The notes: generated by a model from the sequence alone, not told the origin. Positions 16,257-25,177 are shown, counted from the first letter of the stretch. The stretch: DNA of 59,520 bases from Actinoplanes utahensis (GCF_016862455.1 NZ_BOMZ01000050.1:1-59520), one strand, 5' to 3'. Numbers and translations are program-made.

Positions 16257-16865
16257 ATGTTCGATCGCCTTATCAGGGCTTTTCCAGTGACTGCACGCGA
16301 GCGGATCCAGGTCCCGCCTTACTCGGTTCCTAGGTTGCTAAGATCCTGCTTCGAGGAAATGGGTGGTTCTACGCTCGCGGCTGGATTTTTGCGGTTTCAC
16401 TCGCCTTCCTCCGCCGAAGCGAGCACAATTCGTTGCGCCACGCTCATAGAAGGATTTGGTGGTAGATTTTATTGTTTTTCTGTCGATTGGCTTGGCCGTG
16501 AACTCGCAGTTGATCTACGAAAGCCCGGTGCTGATGTTATTCTTGTCGACCCCGGCGGTGCTGAGTATCTTGACCCGGAGACGTCACTTTTCCAATGGCA
16601 TGACGTCGTTGCCTCTGATGACGATCCGCTCGCTTATCCATTCTATAAGGAATGGCGCGAGGCTAATGCAAATGTTGGACCTCTAGGCTTCAACCAGTGC
16701 ATCGGTTACTCCGTCCCGCTGTTCCTAGGGGGGCAAGATGAGGTTGGTAACCTGGCCTTGATCGATCGTGAATTTTATTTTGAAACATGCACCCAGTTGG
16801 CGAAAGGTGCGAGATCCCTTCCTCCTGGTGCAACGATTGAGTCAATTGCGGAGTCCGATCGGTGA
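16257..16865 (+). CDS. Tdi1/DUF1851-like immunity protein
   Basis: 202 residues from ATG 16257. The N-terminal half contains SCFEEMGGSTLAAGFLRFH and FGGRFYCFSVDWLGRELAVD. The C-terminal half contains YSVPLFLGGQDEVGNLALID followed by FETCTQLAKGARSLPPGA, closely resembling the C-terminal pattern of DUF1851/T6SS-immunity Tdi1 proteins as I recall them. Lower GC than the backbone. Probably an orphan immunity gene. Alternative: SMI1/KNR4-like superfamily member. Confidence 0.68.
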   Translation: MFDRLIRAFPVTARERIQVPPYSVPRLLRSCFEEMGGSTLAAGFLRFHSPSSAEASTIRCATLIEGFGGRFYCFSVDWLGRELAVDLRKPGADVILVDPGGAEYLDPETSLFQWHDVVASDDDPLAYPFYKEWREANANVGPLGFNQCIGYSVPLFLGGQDEVGNLALIDREFYFETCTQLAKGARSLPPGATIESIAESDR

Positions 16866-17054
16866 TATTTTATCCACGGTAATGTGGGTAATAGAGATCC
16901 GCGGTTGACGCTATAGCGGTGCGCCCAGCATCATGATCAAACGTCCTCTTCTGCCGCCGAGAAGCGTCTCGCGTACACGGCAGCGGTCTTGGTCAATCCC
17001 GGGGCGGCCGAATTGCCCCGACGGGCGCCTCCGGCAGCGGTACGCTCTGCGGCC

Positions 17055-17546
17055 ATGAGTACAGTCGGCACCCGGTTCCGTGACCCCATGGTGGGGCTGG
17101 GGCGCTTCGGAGACGACATTCTCGTTCGCTGCCCGGCCTGCTCCGGCCATGCATCGGTCCGGCCGGACCGTACCGCCGGCGAACAACGAACGGCCCGGCT
17201 GCATCGCCGGGTCACCTGCTCCGGCTGTGGGCAAGTCGCCTACTGGGATGCGCCACAGCGCGGAAGCGGCCGTCTGGTACCACACCTGTCCGGACCCGAA
17301 GACCCCTACTTCGGCCTCCCTCTCTGGCTACGCACCGACTTCCGCGGACACGTCTTCTGGGCCTACAACGCCAGCCATCTCACGCTGCTGGAGCAATACC
17401 TGACCGCCGGTCTCCGCGAGCGCGGTCCAGCCTTCTCCTGCTGCGAGATGAGCATGCTCGAACAACTTCCCGCCTGGATGAAGGTAGCCAAGCACCGCGG
17501 CGACCTTCTGCGCGCCGTCCAACGTCTGCGGGCCCGCCTGCCCTGA
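17055..17546 (+). CDS. Zinc-ribbon protein, TFIIB-type-like
   Basis: 163 residues from ATG 17055. Two CXXC knuckles (CPACSGHA and CSGCGQVAYW) about 35 residues apart form a probable zinc ribbon. A helical domain with DPYFGLPLWLRTDF and FWAYNASHLTLLEQYLTAGL follows, then MKVAKHRGDLLRAVQRLRAR. Similar proteins occur widely in actinomycetes without assigned function. Located among the immunity-like genes. Confidence 0.65.
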   Translation: MSTVGTRFRDPMVGLGRFGDDILVRCPACSGHASVRPDRTAGEQRTARLHRRVTCSGCGQVAYWDAPQRGSGRLVPHLSGPEDPYFGLPLWLRTDFRGHVFWAYNASHLTLLEQYLTAGLRERGPAFSCCEMSMLEQLPAWMKVAKHRGDLLRAVQRLRARLP

Positions 17547-18034
17547 ACGGCGCATCCCTACGGTGAGAGAGTCGTCAATCCAATAGCCGGATACTCGGCG
17601 TTCTCACCTGCTCGGCCGGCCTACCCGCCATGCACTACCTCGGCGACGTTTTCATTTGCCGCATATCGCGTGATTGCGGCAGGGAGCGTTCATGGTGACG
17701 GTGGGTTGAGGGAGTTATCCGGGAACCTGGACCGACTTGAACGGTGCCGCCATCCTTGGGTTCAGTGACGCGCGCATACCCGGCATTGCGCGCGTTGGGC
17801 AGGCCTGGCGCACGAGACTACAGCGATCGCTGGTGCTGGACCATAAGATTTTCACGTCACAGGGCATGCTGCGGTTACTCAAGATCGAGCGTCCTCTTCT
17901 GCCGCCGATCGTGCGCGGGCCCACTCGTTTCGGCGCCATGATCGCGTCCGCAAATCGATGGTGTGTCGGCGCCTGAGCTGGGCGCTTTGCGGTCGGTCCG
18001 GTAGCCGGCCAGGACGCCCGGTACGCTGTGGATC
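17547..18034. other. Gene-free stretch with a 19-bp repeat
   Basis: No supported gene in 488 bp. It contains CGTCCTCTTCTGCCGCCGA at 17890-17908, an exact copy of 16942-16960. The repeats precede two adjacent cargo genes and may be remnants of recombination between cassettes. Confidence 0.5.
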
Positions 18035-18730
18035 ATGGCGGGGAGTGAAGGAGCGGGCATTCTGCGGCACGAGGCGCGGCATGACGGGTTGGTGCCGTCG
18101 CCCGGGCAGCGCCAGGAGGTCGCCGATGCGATCGGCCGCCATATCACCGAGCATTTCGGGCCGGTCGAAGGCGTGCTCCACGAGATCGTGTCGCACCACG
18201 TTGCCGTGCACATCTATGTCGTCGAGCCGACCGATCGGCGACCGTTCCGCACACTGATCACCTCGGGGATGAGCGAACTGCCGATGACAGTGCCGCAGGG
18301 GCACGACATCAGCCCTTACGCGGAGCTCGCGATCTGCCTTCCTACCGACTGGCCACTCGATCAGGAGTCGTTCCGCGACGAGAACGTCTACTGGCCGGTG
18401 CGTCTGCTCAAGCAGGTTGCCCGCCTTCCCCATGAGTACGGCACGTGGCTTGGTCCATGGCATTCGGTGCCCAACGGTGACCCCGCCGAGCCGTATGCGC
18501 CGGCCACGCCGTTCGCCGGGGTGGTCGTCGTGCCGATGCTGACCGTGCCGGAACAAGCTCAGACCGTTGACGTCGGCGACGGCACTCGCGTCGAGCTCCT
18601 CGCCCTGCTGCCGCTGCACCCGGCCGAGATCGCGCTCAAGCGCGAACGCGGAACGAACGCCCTCATCGAGGCACTCAGCCGGGGCCACATCACCGAGGCA
18701 TTCGACCCCAACCGGCCTCCGCTCGTCTGA
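18035..18730 (+). CDS. Suppressor-of-fused (SUFU) domain protein
   Basis: 231 residues. Matches bacterial SUFU layout: HFGPVEGVLHEIVSHHVAVH, then RPFRTLITSGMSELPMTVP, AELAICLPTDWPLD, and WPVRLLKQVARLPHEYGTWL with GPWHSVPNGDPAEPYAP. SUFU proteins commonly serve as immunity factors for contact-dependent or polymorphic toxins. Second SUFU gene of the element; it is not closely similar to the one at 15190. No toxin partner adjacent. Confidence 0.82.
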   Translation: MAGSEGAGILRHEARHDGLVPSPGQRQEVADAIGRHITEHFGPVEGVLHEIVSHHVAVHIYVVEPTDRRPFRTLITSGMSELPMTVPQGHDISPYAELAICLPTDWPLDQESFRDENVYWPVRLLKQVARLPHEYGTWLGPWHSVPNGDPAEPYAPATPFAGVVVVPMLTVPEQAQTVDVGDGTRVELLALLPLHPAEIALKRERGTNALIEALSRGHITEAFDPNRPPLV

Positions 18731-19014
18731 CAACCCCTACATTCGGCCGGCGCGTCACCTGCTAGGTCCGTCATCACTCCGATCGACCTGACCACCGGCA
18801 TCCGCATCTGTCCGCTGTCCGCGCTCGGACCAGCGTCCCGACGGCACTACTGGTGGAGTCGGGCTGGGACCGCCTCGCGCCTTGTCGTGCCGCAGACATC
18901 GCGCACTGACCTGACTGCTGCCGCACGTCGGTTCCAAGAGGGGGTGGGCCGGGTCGCGGGCTCCCGTGGCACGCGTTGATCACCGCACCGAACGCAATCT
19001 TTCTATCGATGCCC
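18731..19014. other. Gene-free stretch upstream of the transfer promoter
   Basis: Nothing recognisable apart from the promoter that follows. Open frames here lack ribosome sites. Confidence 0.5.
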
Positions 19015-19077
19015 TTGACGATCTCTCTCACCGCGCTACACTCGGCAACACATAACAAGTCAAGTTGTCGACTTGAT
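19015..19077 (+). promoter_or_regulatory. pra/tra operon promoter with KorSA-like operator
   Basis: -35 TTGACG (19015-19020), 16-bp spacer, -10 TACACT (19037-19042). ACAAGTCAAGTTGT (19055-19068) followed by CGACTTGAT lies just after the expected transcription start. It shares all but one base with the gntR operator word. A repressor bound here would block the replication-transfer operon. Confidence 0.68.
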
Positions 19078-19097
19078 AGCTAACCGGGAGGGCTCAA

Positions 19098-19529
19098 GTG
19101 GTACCCAACTCGATCAAGGTTCCGGTGCCGTGGGAGTACGTGGCACCGCACGGCGCGCTCTGCCTCGGCGTGGAGCCGGCCACCGACTTTGACAAGCGCG
19201 GCCAGGGTGATGACCAGCTGCGCGACAAGGAGACCGGCGAGCGGGTCTGGCTCGTGCGGGTGCTGGACCTGGACCCGGAAGCGGGCCGGTTCGGCGGGTC
19301 GAAGGAGTTCAAGGTCAAGGTCGTGGCGCCGCAGCAGCCGGTTCCGCCCGCATCCGCGGTTCCGGGATACCCGCCGATGGTGGAGTTCGCAGACGTGATG
19401 CTCACGCCGTACGTGGACTCGCAGCGCTGCAAGGGCGCGGCCAGCAAGTGCCGGTCCCGGCTGGCCTGGTCGATCAAGGCCAGCGCCATGACCGCACCGC
19501 AGCAGGCAAGCCATGCGAAGGCTGCCTGA
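19098..19529 (+). CDS. Pra-like replication/integration/excision activator
   Basis: 143 residues, GTG start with GGGAGGG upstream. The order KVPVPWEYVAPHGALCLGVE, DKETGERVWLVRVLDLDPEA, KEFKVKVVAPQQPVPP and MVEFADVMLTPYVD matches the activator family named after pSAM2 Pra. Pra switches on rep, xis and int, so it starts excision. First gene of the operon and directly under the KorSA-like operator. Confidence 0.8.
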   Translation: MVPNSIKVPVPWEYVAPHGALCLGVEPATDFDKRGQGDDQLRDKETGERVWLVRVLDLDPEAGRFGGSKEFKVKVVAPQQPVPPASAVPGYPPMVEFADVMLTPYVDSQRCKGAASKCRSRLAWSIKASAMTAPQQASHAKAA

Positions 19530-19625
19530 CCTATCTGTCGCGTCCGGGAGCGGGGCCAACAACCGCCAAGAAGTCCTCCCCGGTCCCGGGCGCTCAACCA
19601 CCCACCTGCAAAGGAGACGGCTGTA

Positions 19626-19952
19626 ATGGCCAAGGTAGTCGACGCTGCCCGCGTCACCACACCGAGCAACACCGTATGGCGTACCTGCACCGGCTGCGGC
19701 CTGACCAACCCGCTGGCCGACGGTGTCGACCTGTGCAAGCTCTGCGCTGAGTCTGAACTGGCGCCTCGGACGGTCGCCGAGATCCATGCCGCGACCGGCT
19801 GGGACATCGTCTACCGCTACGCCTCCCTCGTCGGCCGGATCGACGCGTGGGCCGAGCAGATCCCCGACGTCAGCGACGCCGAACGCCTCGACAACATTCG
19901 CCACGCCCTCAAGACCCTGCACCCGCTGCGCCCCGGCCGGGAGGTGCAGTAG
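19626..19952 (+). CDS. Small zinc-ribbon AICE protein
   Basis: 108 residues, GGAG upstream of ATG 19626. CTGC near residue 21 and CKLC near residue 37 form a probable zinc ribbon, followed by a helical C-terminal half ending LDNIRHALKTLHPLRP. It sits between the Pra-like gene and traSA (2-bp gap) as in other AICEs. Function unknown. Confidence 0.65.
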   Translation: MAKVVDAARVTTPSNTVWRTCTGCGLTNPLADGVDLCKLCAESELAPRTVAEIHAATGWDIVYRYASLVGRIDAWAEQIPDVSDAERLDNIRHALKTLHPLRPGREVQ

Positions 19953-19954
19953 CC

Positions 19955-21385
19955 ATGCCGCTGATCAACGTCATCCGGGGCGAAACGATCCCCGTCGCGC
20001 CGCTCAATGTCCGCACGCCAGTGGTCAAGTTTCCGATCTGGCTGGTCGTCGTCTGGGAAGCGGTCAAGGCCCTGGCCTGGCTGGTCACCACCTACGTACG
20101 GCACTGGTACGCCACCCTGCCCATCACCGCCCCGACCTGGCTTTATCTCGCTCACGGGTGGCAGTGGCTCGCTGGGCTGTCCGCCGGGTTCGCCGTTACC
20201 GCTACCGGTTGGGCGTTCGCGCACCGGCCGTCGTGGCTGCGGTTCGGCTGGTGGCCGATCCTCGCCCGCGCTCGGCGACTGCTCTACAGCCGGCGCTGGA
20301 TGGCCGCGATGGTCACCGCGAAGCTGTCGATCTCGTACGACAAGCGCACGATCATCCCGGAGATCCGCAGGGTCCGCTGCCGCGCTGGCTGTGATGAGGT
20401 CACGGTGCGGATGGTGACCGGGCAGATCCCGGACGACTTCGCCAAGACCTCCGAGCGGCTGGCGCACACGTTCGGAGTCCGGCAGGTTAAGGCCATCCCC
20501 GGCCCGACCTACGCAACCGTGGTCCTGGTCCTGATGCGCGGGGACTCCCTCCAAGAGACGATCGAGCCGCTGCCGGTGCCCCACCGACCGGACTTCACCG
20601 CCCTGCCAGTCGGCGTTCAGGAAGACGGCGACCTCTACCGGCTGCGCCTGTACGGCACCCAGGTCCTGATCGTCGGTGCCACCGGCTCGGGCAAGGGCTC
20701 GGTGATCTGGTCCATCGTCCGCGCGCTGGCTGGTGGCGTCGGCGCCGGGCTGGTCGAACTGTGGGGCCTCGACCCGAAAGGCGGCATGGAGTTCGGCATC
20801 GGCCGGCCCCTGTTCGCCCGGTTCGCATCCCGCGACTTCGGCGAGATGGCCGCGATGATCGAGCAGGCTGCGGCCGTGGCTCAGGAACGGGCCGCTCGGC
20901 TGGCCGGGCACACTCGCCAGCACATCCCCAGTCCGGACGAGCCGCTGATCGTCCTTGTCATCGACGAACTGGCGAACCTCACCGCCTACCTCACCGAGCG
21001 GCAGCTCAAAGATCGGATCAAGGCCGCACTGGGCATCGTCCTGACGCAAGGCCGGGCCGTGGGGGTGCACGTGGTCGCCGCGATCCAGGACCCCCGTAAA
21101 GAGGTGCTGCCTGCCCGCGGCCTGTTCCCGACCCGGATCGGACTACGCCTGTCCGAACCCGCAGAGGTGGACATGGTCCTCGGCGACGGGATGCGCGACC
21201 GCGGAGCCCTCTGCGATCGCATCCCCCAGACACAGCCCGGCATCGGCTACGTCGTCCTCGAAGGCGACCCCACCCCGATGCGAGTCCGGCTGATCTACTG
21301 CGACGACGACGCCGTGCGCGACATGGCTCATGAGTACGGGCGCCTTCGGGTGGTCACCAGCGAAGCTGCCGGAGGTGCGGCATGA
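19955..21385 (+). CDS. traSA: FtsK/SpoIIIE-family conjugative DNA translocase (TraSA)
   Basis: 476 residues from ATG 19955. N-terminal hydrophobic segments (FPIWLVVVWEAVKALAWLVT and a second near residue 60) anchor it in the membrane. Walker A is GATGSGKGS near residue 240 and Walker B LIVLVIDELANL near residue 331. The FtsK-like pattern GVHVVAAIQDPRKEVLP follows. In AICEs this single ATPase moves double-stranded DNA between mycelia. Overlaps the Spd gene by 4 bp. Confidence 0.9.
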   Translation: MPLINVIRGETIPVAPLNVRTPVVKFPIWLVVVWEAVKALAWLVTTYVRHWYATLPITAPTWLYLAHGWQWLAGLSAGFAVTATGWAFAHRPSWLRFGWWPILARARRLLYSRRWMAAMVTAKLSISYDKRTIIPEIRRVRCRAGCDEVTVRMVTGQIPDDFAKTSERLAHTFGVRQVKAIPGPTYATVVLVLMRGDSLQETIEPLPVPHRPDFTALPVGVQEDGDLYRLRLYGTQVLIVGATGSGKGSVIWSIVRALAGGVGAGLVELWGLDPKGGMEFGIGRPLFARFASRDFGEMAAMIEQAAAVAQERAARLAGHTRQHIPSPDEPLIVLVIDELANLTAYLTERQLKDRIKAALGIVLTQGRAVGVHVVAAIQDPRKEVLPARGLFPTRIGLRLSEPAEVDMVLGDGMRDRGALCDRIPQTQPGIGYVVLEGDPTPMRVRLIYCDDDAVRDMAHEYGRLRVVTSEAAGGAA

Positions 21386-21888
21386 AGCTGAACACCGACC
21401 GCATCGAGGGCCTGACCCTGGCCGCCATCCTCACCACCGTGGCGGTGGCTGCCGGGTGGGCATCCTTCACCCACGTCCACGACTGGACCATGCGCCACGC
21501 CCCGGCCGGCACCCCGGACGCCTTCGGCTGGGTCAACGCCGTCATCTCCGAACTGGTACCGGTGGCGGCCCTGCTCACGATCAAGCGGCGTCGGCAGACG
21601 GGTGCACCGATCGGCTACCCGCTGGCCCTGCTCATCGCCGCCGGTGCCCTCTCGCTGTCCGCGCAGCTTGCGGTTGCACAGCCGAGTCCTTCGGGATGGT
21701 TGCTGTCGGCGGTGCCCGCACTGGCGTTCATGGCCCTGGTCAAGCTCGTCTTCACCGGTACCCCGGCCTCGGCACCCGCGGAAGCACCCGCCATCCCGGT
21801 CCCGGCACCGGATCCGGTGGTGGCTGTACCGGTCCGGCCCATCACCCGGGCCAACGGGGTGCCGGTCATCGGGCAGGTGACCCGATGA
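21382..21888 (+). CDS. DUF2637 membrane protein (Spd-type spread protein)
   Basis: 168 residues with about four hydrophobic spans: LTLAAILTTVAVAAGWASF, a central AVISELVPVAALLTI, YPLALLIAAGALSLSAQLAV and WLLSAVPALAFMALVKLVF. A Pro/Val/Ala-rich cytoplasmic tail follows. This is the DUF2637 pattern of plasmid spread proteins, which help distribute the element along the recipient mycelium. ATGA overlaps tie it to traSA and rep. Confidence 0.82.
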   Translation: MKLNTDRIEGLTLAAILTTVAVAAGWASFTHVHDWTMRHAPAGTPDAFGWVNAVISELVPVAALLTIKRRRQTGAPIGYPLALLIAAGALSLSAQLAVAQPSPSGWLLSAVPALAFMALVKLVFTGTPASAPAEAPAIPVPAPDPVVAVPVRPITRANGVPVIGQVTR

Positions 21889-23680
21889 CGATAACCACCA
21901 TCCTGCCTGCTCCGGCCACGCCTCGACCTGGCTCACGAGCCGCACGCCTCTCCCAACCACGTGCCGTCGACGCGCTCAAAGACCTCGCCATCGATCACGG
22001 CGTGTGCATCCGCCCGGTCGCGTTGCGCCGCACTGACCTGGCCACCGGCAAGACCGAACTCGTCGACCTGCCGTGCGGCGCCACCTTGGAAGCCAAGTGC
22101 CCGCCGTGCGCCAAACGGGCACGTCGGCTACGGCAGGTGCAGATCCGGGAAGGCTGGCATCGCTCCGACGAACCCATCCTGGTCCGGCGCCGGCCACACC
22201 TCGGCAACGCGACCTAATCACCGCACGGGCGCACCTCGAATTCGAGCGTGCCGCGCTCCAGCTCGCCGCGATGGACTCGGACGACCGAGCGGCCGAGATC
22301 GACCGCATCGACTCCGCTATCAACGCGGTCGAGCAGGAGATCGCCGCAGAGGGCTTGCGAGGCAGCATCGCTCCCGGCCACTCCCGCACCAACGACGACG
22401 ATGCGGACACCACGCGGCGGGTACGGTCCACGAAGCGCCGCCAGGACGTTCCCGACCTGCCCCGGCAGAAGGTCGAGCCGCGCACGGTCGGCCGGACCTA
22501 CACCGGCTCGGACGGCGTCGAACATCGCCCGTCGATGTGGCTGACCCTGACCTTGGACAGCTATGGGCCTGTGCACTCGGTCCACCAAGGGCGGCCGTGC
22601 TCCTGCCGACGCTGGCACACCAGCGATGATCCGCTGCTCGGTACCCCGGTTGACCCCGCCCGGTACGACTACCGGCGGGCTGCCTGGGATGCCGTGCACT
22701 TCCCGCGGCTACTCGACCGGTACTGGCAGAACCTGCGCCGCGCGGTCGGCTGGAACGTCCAGTATGCGGGCTGTGTCGAGCCGCAAAGGCGTCTCGCGCC
22801 GCACGCACACTTCGCGATCCGGGGCACGATCCCGCGGGCGACGCTGGAGCTGGTCGCGAAAGCCACCTACCACCAGGTGTGGTGGCCGGCGGCCGACCGG
22901 CTCCGGTACCCGATCGACCGACCACCGACCTGGAACGCCGACGCCGAGACGTGGGTGGATCCGGACACCGGCCGTCCGCTGCCGTCATGGGATGAGGCCC
23001 TGGACGCCATCGACGACGATCCGGACGCCGAACCCGCGCACCTGGTCCGCTTCGGCGCCCAGGTGAAGGCCAAAGGCGTCGACTCCAGTTCCGCCGATGT
23101 CGAGCGCACGATCGGCTACATCACCAAGTACGTGACCAAGTCCGCCGCCGACTGCCACCAGGTCACCAGCGACCCGCAACGCCAACACCTGGACCGGCTC
23201 TGGCACGAACTCCGGGTCACCCCGTGCTCGGAGCGGTGCTCGAACTGGCTGCTCTACGGCGTCCAGCCCAAGAAAGCGCACGGACGGCTCCGGCCCGGCC
23301 ACTGCAAAGGACGCGTGCACCAGAAGACCACTCTCGGCATCGGCGGACGGCGGGTGCTGGTCTCCCGCGACTGGTCCGGCAAGACCCTCGCCGACCACCG
23401 CGCGGACGCGCATGCCTGGGTCAAGGCGCTGCTCGGCATCACCACCGAGGAGCCCGAACCCGACACCGAGGCAAAGCCGGCGGTCGCCTGGGAGATGGCA
23501 CGCCACGACGATCCCGACCTGCCCGCTCTCGAACACCGACTCTTGCGGGCGATCTCCGAACGCATCCACCGCCGTGGGCAACTGAACGCCGCTCGGCAAC
23601 AGGCCAGTGGTGATCCGCCCGGTGATGTCTCGGCAACTGCGGCGACCGATTCCGACGGCGAGGGGGACACCTGTGGATGA
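21885..23680 (+). pseudogene. repSA: Rolling-circle replication initiator RepSA, frameshifted
   Basis: The N-terminal part runs in one frame from ATG 21885 through CPPCAKRARRLRQ and REGWHRSDEP, then stops at 22217. The rest continues in the -1 frame (open from 22073) to 23680 and holds the HUH motif PHAHFAIRG and the YITKYVTKS segment expected near the catalytic Tyr. The frame change lies around 22175-22200, consistent with loss of one base. Together the parts equal a normal RepSA of ~590 residues. No slippery heptamer is evident. Either a real inactivating mutation or a sequencing error. Confidence 0.82.
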
Positions 23681-23885
23681 CGAACTTCTGACGGTCGCTG
23701 AGCTGGCCCTGGTCCTCAAGGTGGAGGTCCGTTTCGTGCGGCGGCTCGTAGCCGAGCTGCGTATCCCGTTCACCAAGGTCGGCAAGTTCGTCCGGTTCTA
23801 CCGCAGCGACGTGGCCGAATTCGTCGCCGCTGGTCGAGTCGAGCCGGTCACCGTGGCGTGGTCCGACGGAAGGGCGGTCGCCTGA
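23673..23885 (+). CDS. xis: Excisionase (Xis), helix-turn-helix
   Basis: 70 residues from GTG 23673, with GAGGGGG upstream. The sequence LLTVAELALVLKVEVRFVRR then KVGKFVRFYRSDVAEFVAAG is the small MerR-like excisionase fold. It directs the integrase toward excision. It overlaps the rep stop by 8 bp and the integrase start by 1 bp, giving the standard rep-xis-int order. Confidence 0.88.
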   Translation: MDDELLTVAELALVLKVEVRFVRRLVAELRIPFTKVGKFVRFYRSDVAEFVAAGRVEPVTVAWSDGRAVA

Positions 23886-25015
23886 TGGCAAAGCGACGCT
23901 TCGGCTTGGTCCGCAAGCTGCCCTCCGGCCGGTTCCAAGCCTCGTTCATCAACCCGGCCGGCGTTCGGCAGAACGCCCCGGACACCTTCAAGACCAAGAC
24001 GGACGCGAACCGCTGGCTCACGCTGGTCGAAGCGGACCTGTCTCGGGGTACCTGGCTCGACCATCGGGCAGCGGCAGAACCGCTCGGCAACTACATGCGA
24101 GCCGTCCTCCGGGACAGCCCGAAGATCGGCGTCCGCTGGCGGGAGACCTGCGAACGGAACATGCGGCTGCACCTGGCTCCGCTGGTCGACATGCCGCTTC
24201 GCGCGGTGACGGCGACTCAGGTACGCGAATGGCACGCGGCAGCTCTGCGCGGCAAGGGTGGCCGTACCTCCATCTCGCAGTCGTACCGCTTCCTCCGCAT
24301 GGTCATGAACGTCGCGGTGCGCGAGAACGTGATCGCCAAGAACCCCTGCCAGATCCCCGGCGCGGGCGTGGTCCAGGCGTCGGAGCGCCCGGTCGCCTCC
24401 CCGGCACAGGTGGTCGAGCTGGTCGAAGCAATCACGCCTCGATACCGGACGGCGGTGCTGATCGCCGCCTGGTGCGGGCTCCGGCGGGGCGAGATAGCCG
24501 GCCTTCGCGTCACGGATGTCGACTTGACCGAGCACACGATCACCGTGCGGAAGAACCGGGTCGAGCCACTGCACAACCGCGGCAAGGCCCACGACAAGGA
24601 TCCGAAGACGGAGGCCGGTAAGCGCACGATCGCCGTACCCCCGCATGTGATCCCGATCTTGCGGCTGCACCTGGACGAATTCGCGGGGAAGGAGCGCCTG
24701 TTCATCAGCCGTGACGGCTCTCCGCTGCGCGGCAACACGCTCTATCAGGCGTTCGTCCGGGCCAGGAAGAAGGTCGGACTCGACCACCTGTCGTTCCACG
24801 ATCTGCGGCACACCGGCCAGACACTCGCCGCCCAGACCGGCGCCACGATGGCCGACCTGATGAAGCGGCTCGGGCACTCGTCGATGGCGGCGGCTCGGCG
24901 CTACCTGCACGCGGTCGACGGACGGGACAAGGAAATCGCCAAGGCGCTCTCCGCGCTGGCGGCTCACGGCGACGCTGCACGACTCCCCCGCACGGTCAGT
25001 ACGAAAGCCGGGTGA
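23885..25015 (+). CDS. int: Tyrosine recombinase integrase of the AICE
   Basis: 376 residues from ATG 23885. Catalytic residues are visible in order: Arg in WCGLRRGEIAGL (~200), His-Arg in HDLRHTGQTL (~306), His in LGHSSMAAA and Tyr in RRYLHAVDG (~340). The N-terminal AP2-like arm-binding part and a SAM-like domain (ISQSYRFLRMVMNVAVREN) precede. Recombines attP with the tRNA-Phe attB. Its stop is 81 bp from the attR core. Confidence 0.94.
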   Translation: MAKRRFGLVRKLPSGRFQASFINPAGVRQNAPDTFKTKTDANRWLTLVEADLSRGTWLDHRAAAEPLGNYMRAVLRDSPKIGVRWRETCERNMRLHLAPLVDMPLRAVTATQVREWHAAALRGKGGRTSISQSYRFLRMVMNVAVRENVIAKNPCQIPGAGVVQASERPVASPAQVVELVEAITPRYRTAVLIAAWCGLRRGEIAGLRVTDVDLTEHTITVRKNRVEPLHNRGKAHDKDPKTEAGKRTIAVPPHVIPILRLHLDEFAGKERLFISRDGSPLRGNTLYQAFVRARKKVGLDHLSFHDLRHTGQTLAAQTGATMADLMKRLGHSSMAAARRYLHAVDGRDKEIAKALSALAAHGDAARLPRTVSTKAG

Positions 25016-25038
25016 CCGGGTGCACGCCGGGCCGATGA

Positions 25039-25055
25039 TGCACGCTCACTGCACG
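25039..25055. repeat. Candidate integrase/Xis arm site near attR
   Basis: TGCACG-ctcac-TGCACG, same layout as 10185-10201. Lies between the integrase stop and the att core. A single TGCACG also sits at 25021. Confidence 0.5.
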
Positions 25056-25095
25056 CGGCCCGGTCTCACCCACACTGACCTGCTCAGATGTGCAT

Positions 25096-25177
25096 GACTG
25101 AAAATCGGAAGGTCGGCGGTTCGACCCCGCCCCTGGCCACCGAGCCTCTCGCCGGGCTTTGAGCGTCGTCCACCTGC
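25096..25177 (+). repeat. attR: attR: truncated tRNA-Phe 3' half
   Basis: Perfect copy of 10006-10087. Only the anticodon loop to the 3' end of the tRNA is present (25096-25139), so it is not a functional tRNA. Near-identity continues to about 25230 with scattered changes. Confidence 0.95.

Larger units (their letters stand above)
10006..25139 (+). mobile_element. AICE integrated in tRNA-Phe, about 15.1 kb
   Basis: Bounded by the tRNA-Phe attL and a truncated tRNA 3'-half attR. Contains the pSAM2-type backbone on one strand: GntR/KorSA-like repressor, Pra-like activator, zinc-ribbon protein, TraSA FtsK-like translocase, DUF2637 Spd protein, RepSA (frameshifted), Xis and tyrosine integrase abutting attR. 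Accessory genes occupy 10.8-13.0 and 15.2-18.7 kb. AICEs move as double-stranded DNA using only the TraSA protein. The broken rep suggests this copy may be locked in place unless the frameshift is an assembly error. Confidence 0.93.

Noticed and set aside
17737..17976. A 79-codon ORF in the AICE cargo region
   Set aside because: No ribosome site, no recognisable motif, and it overlaps the 19-bp repeat.
22150..22220. Programmed -1 frameshifting in rep
   Set aside because: No X-XXY-YYZ slippery heptamer or clear downstream pseudoknot seen; an indel is simpler.
25096..25139. A second tRNA-Phe
   Set aside because: Only the anticodon loop to the 3' end is present; D-arm and 5' acceptor strand are missing. 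It is attR.
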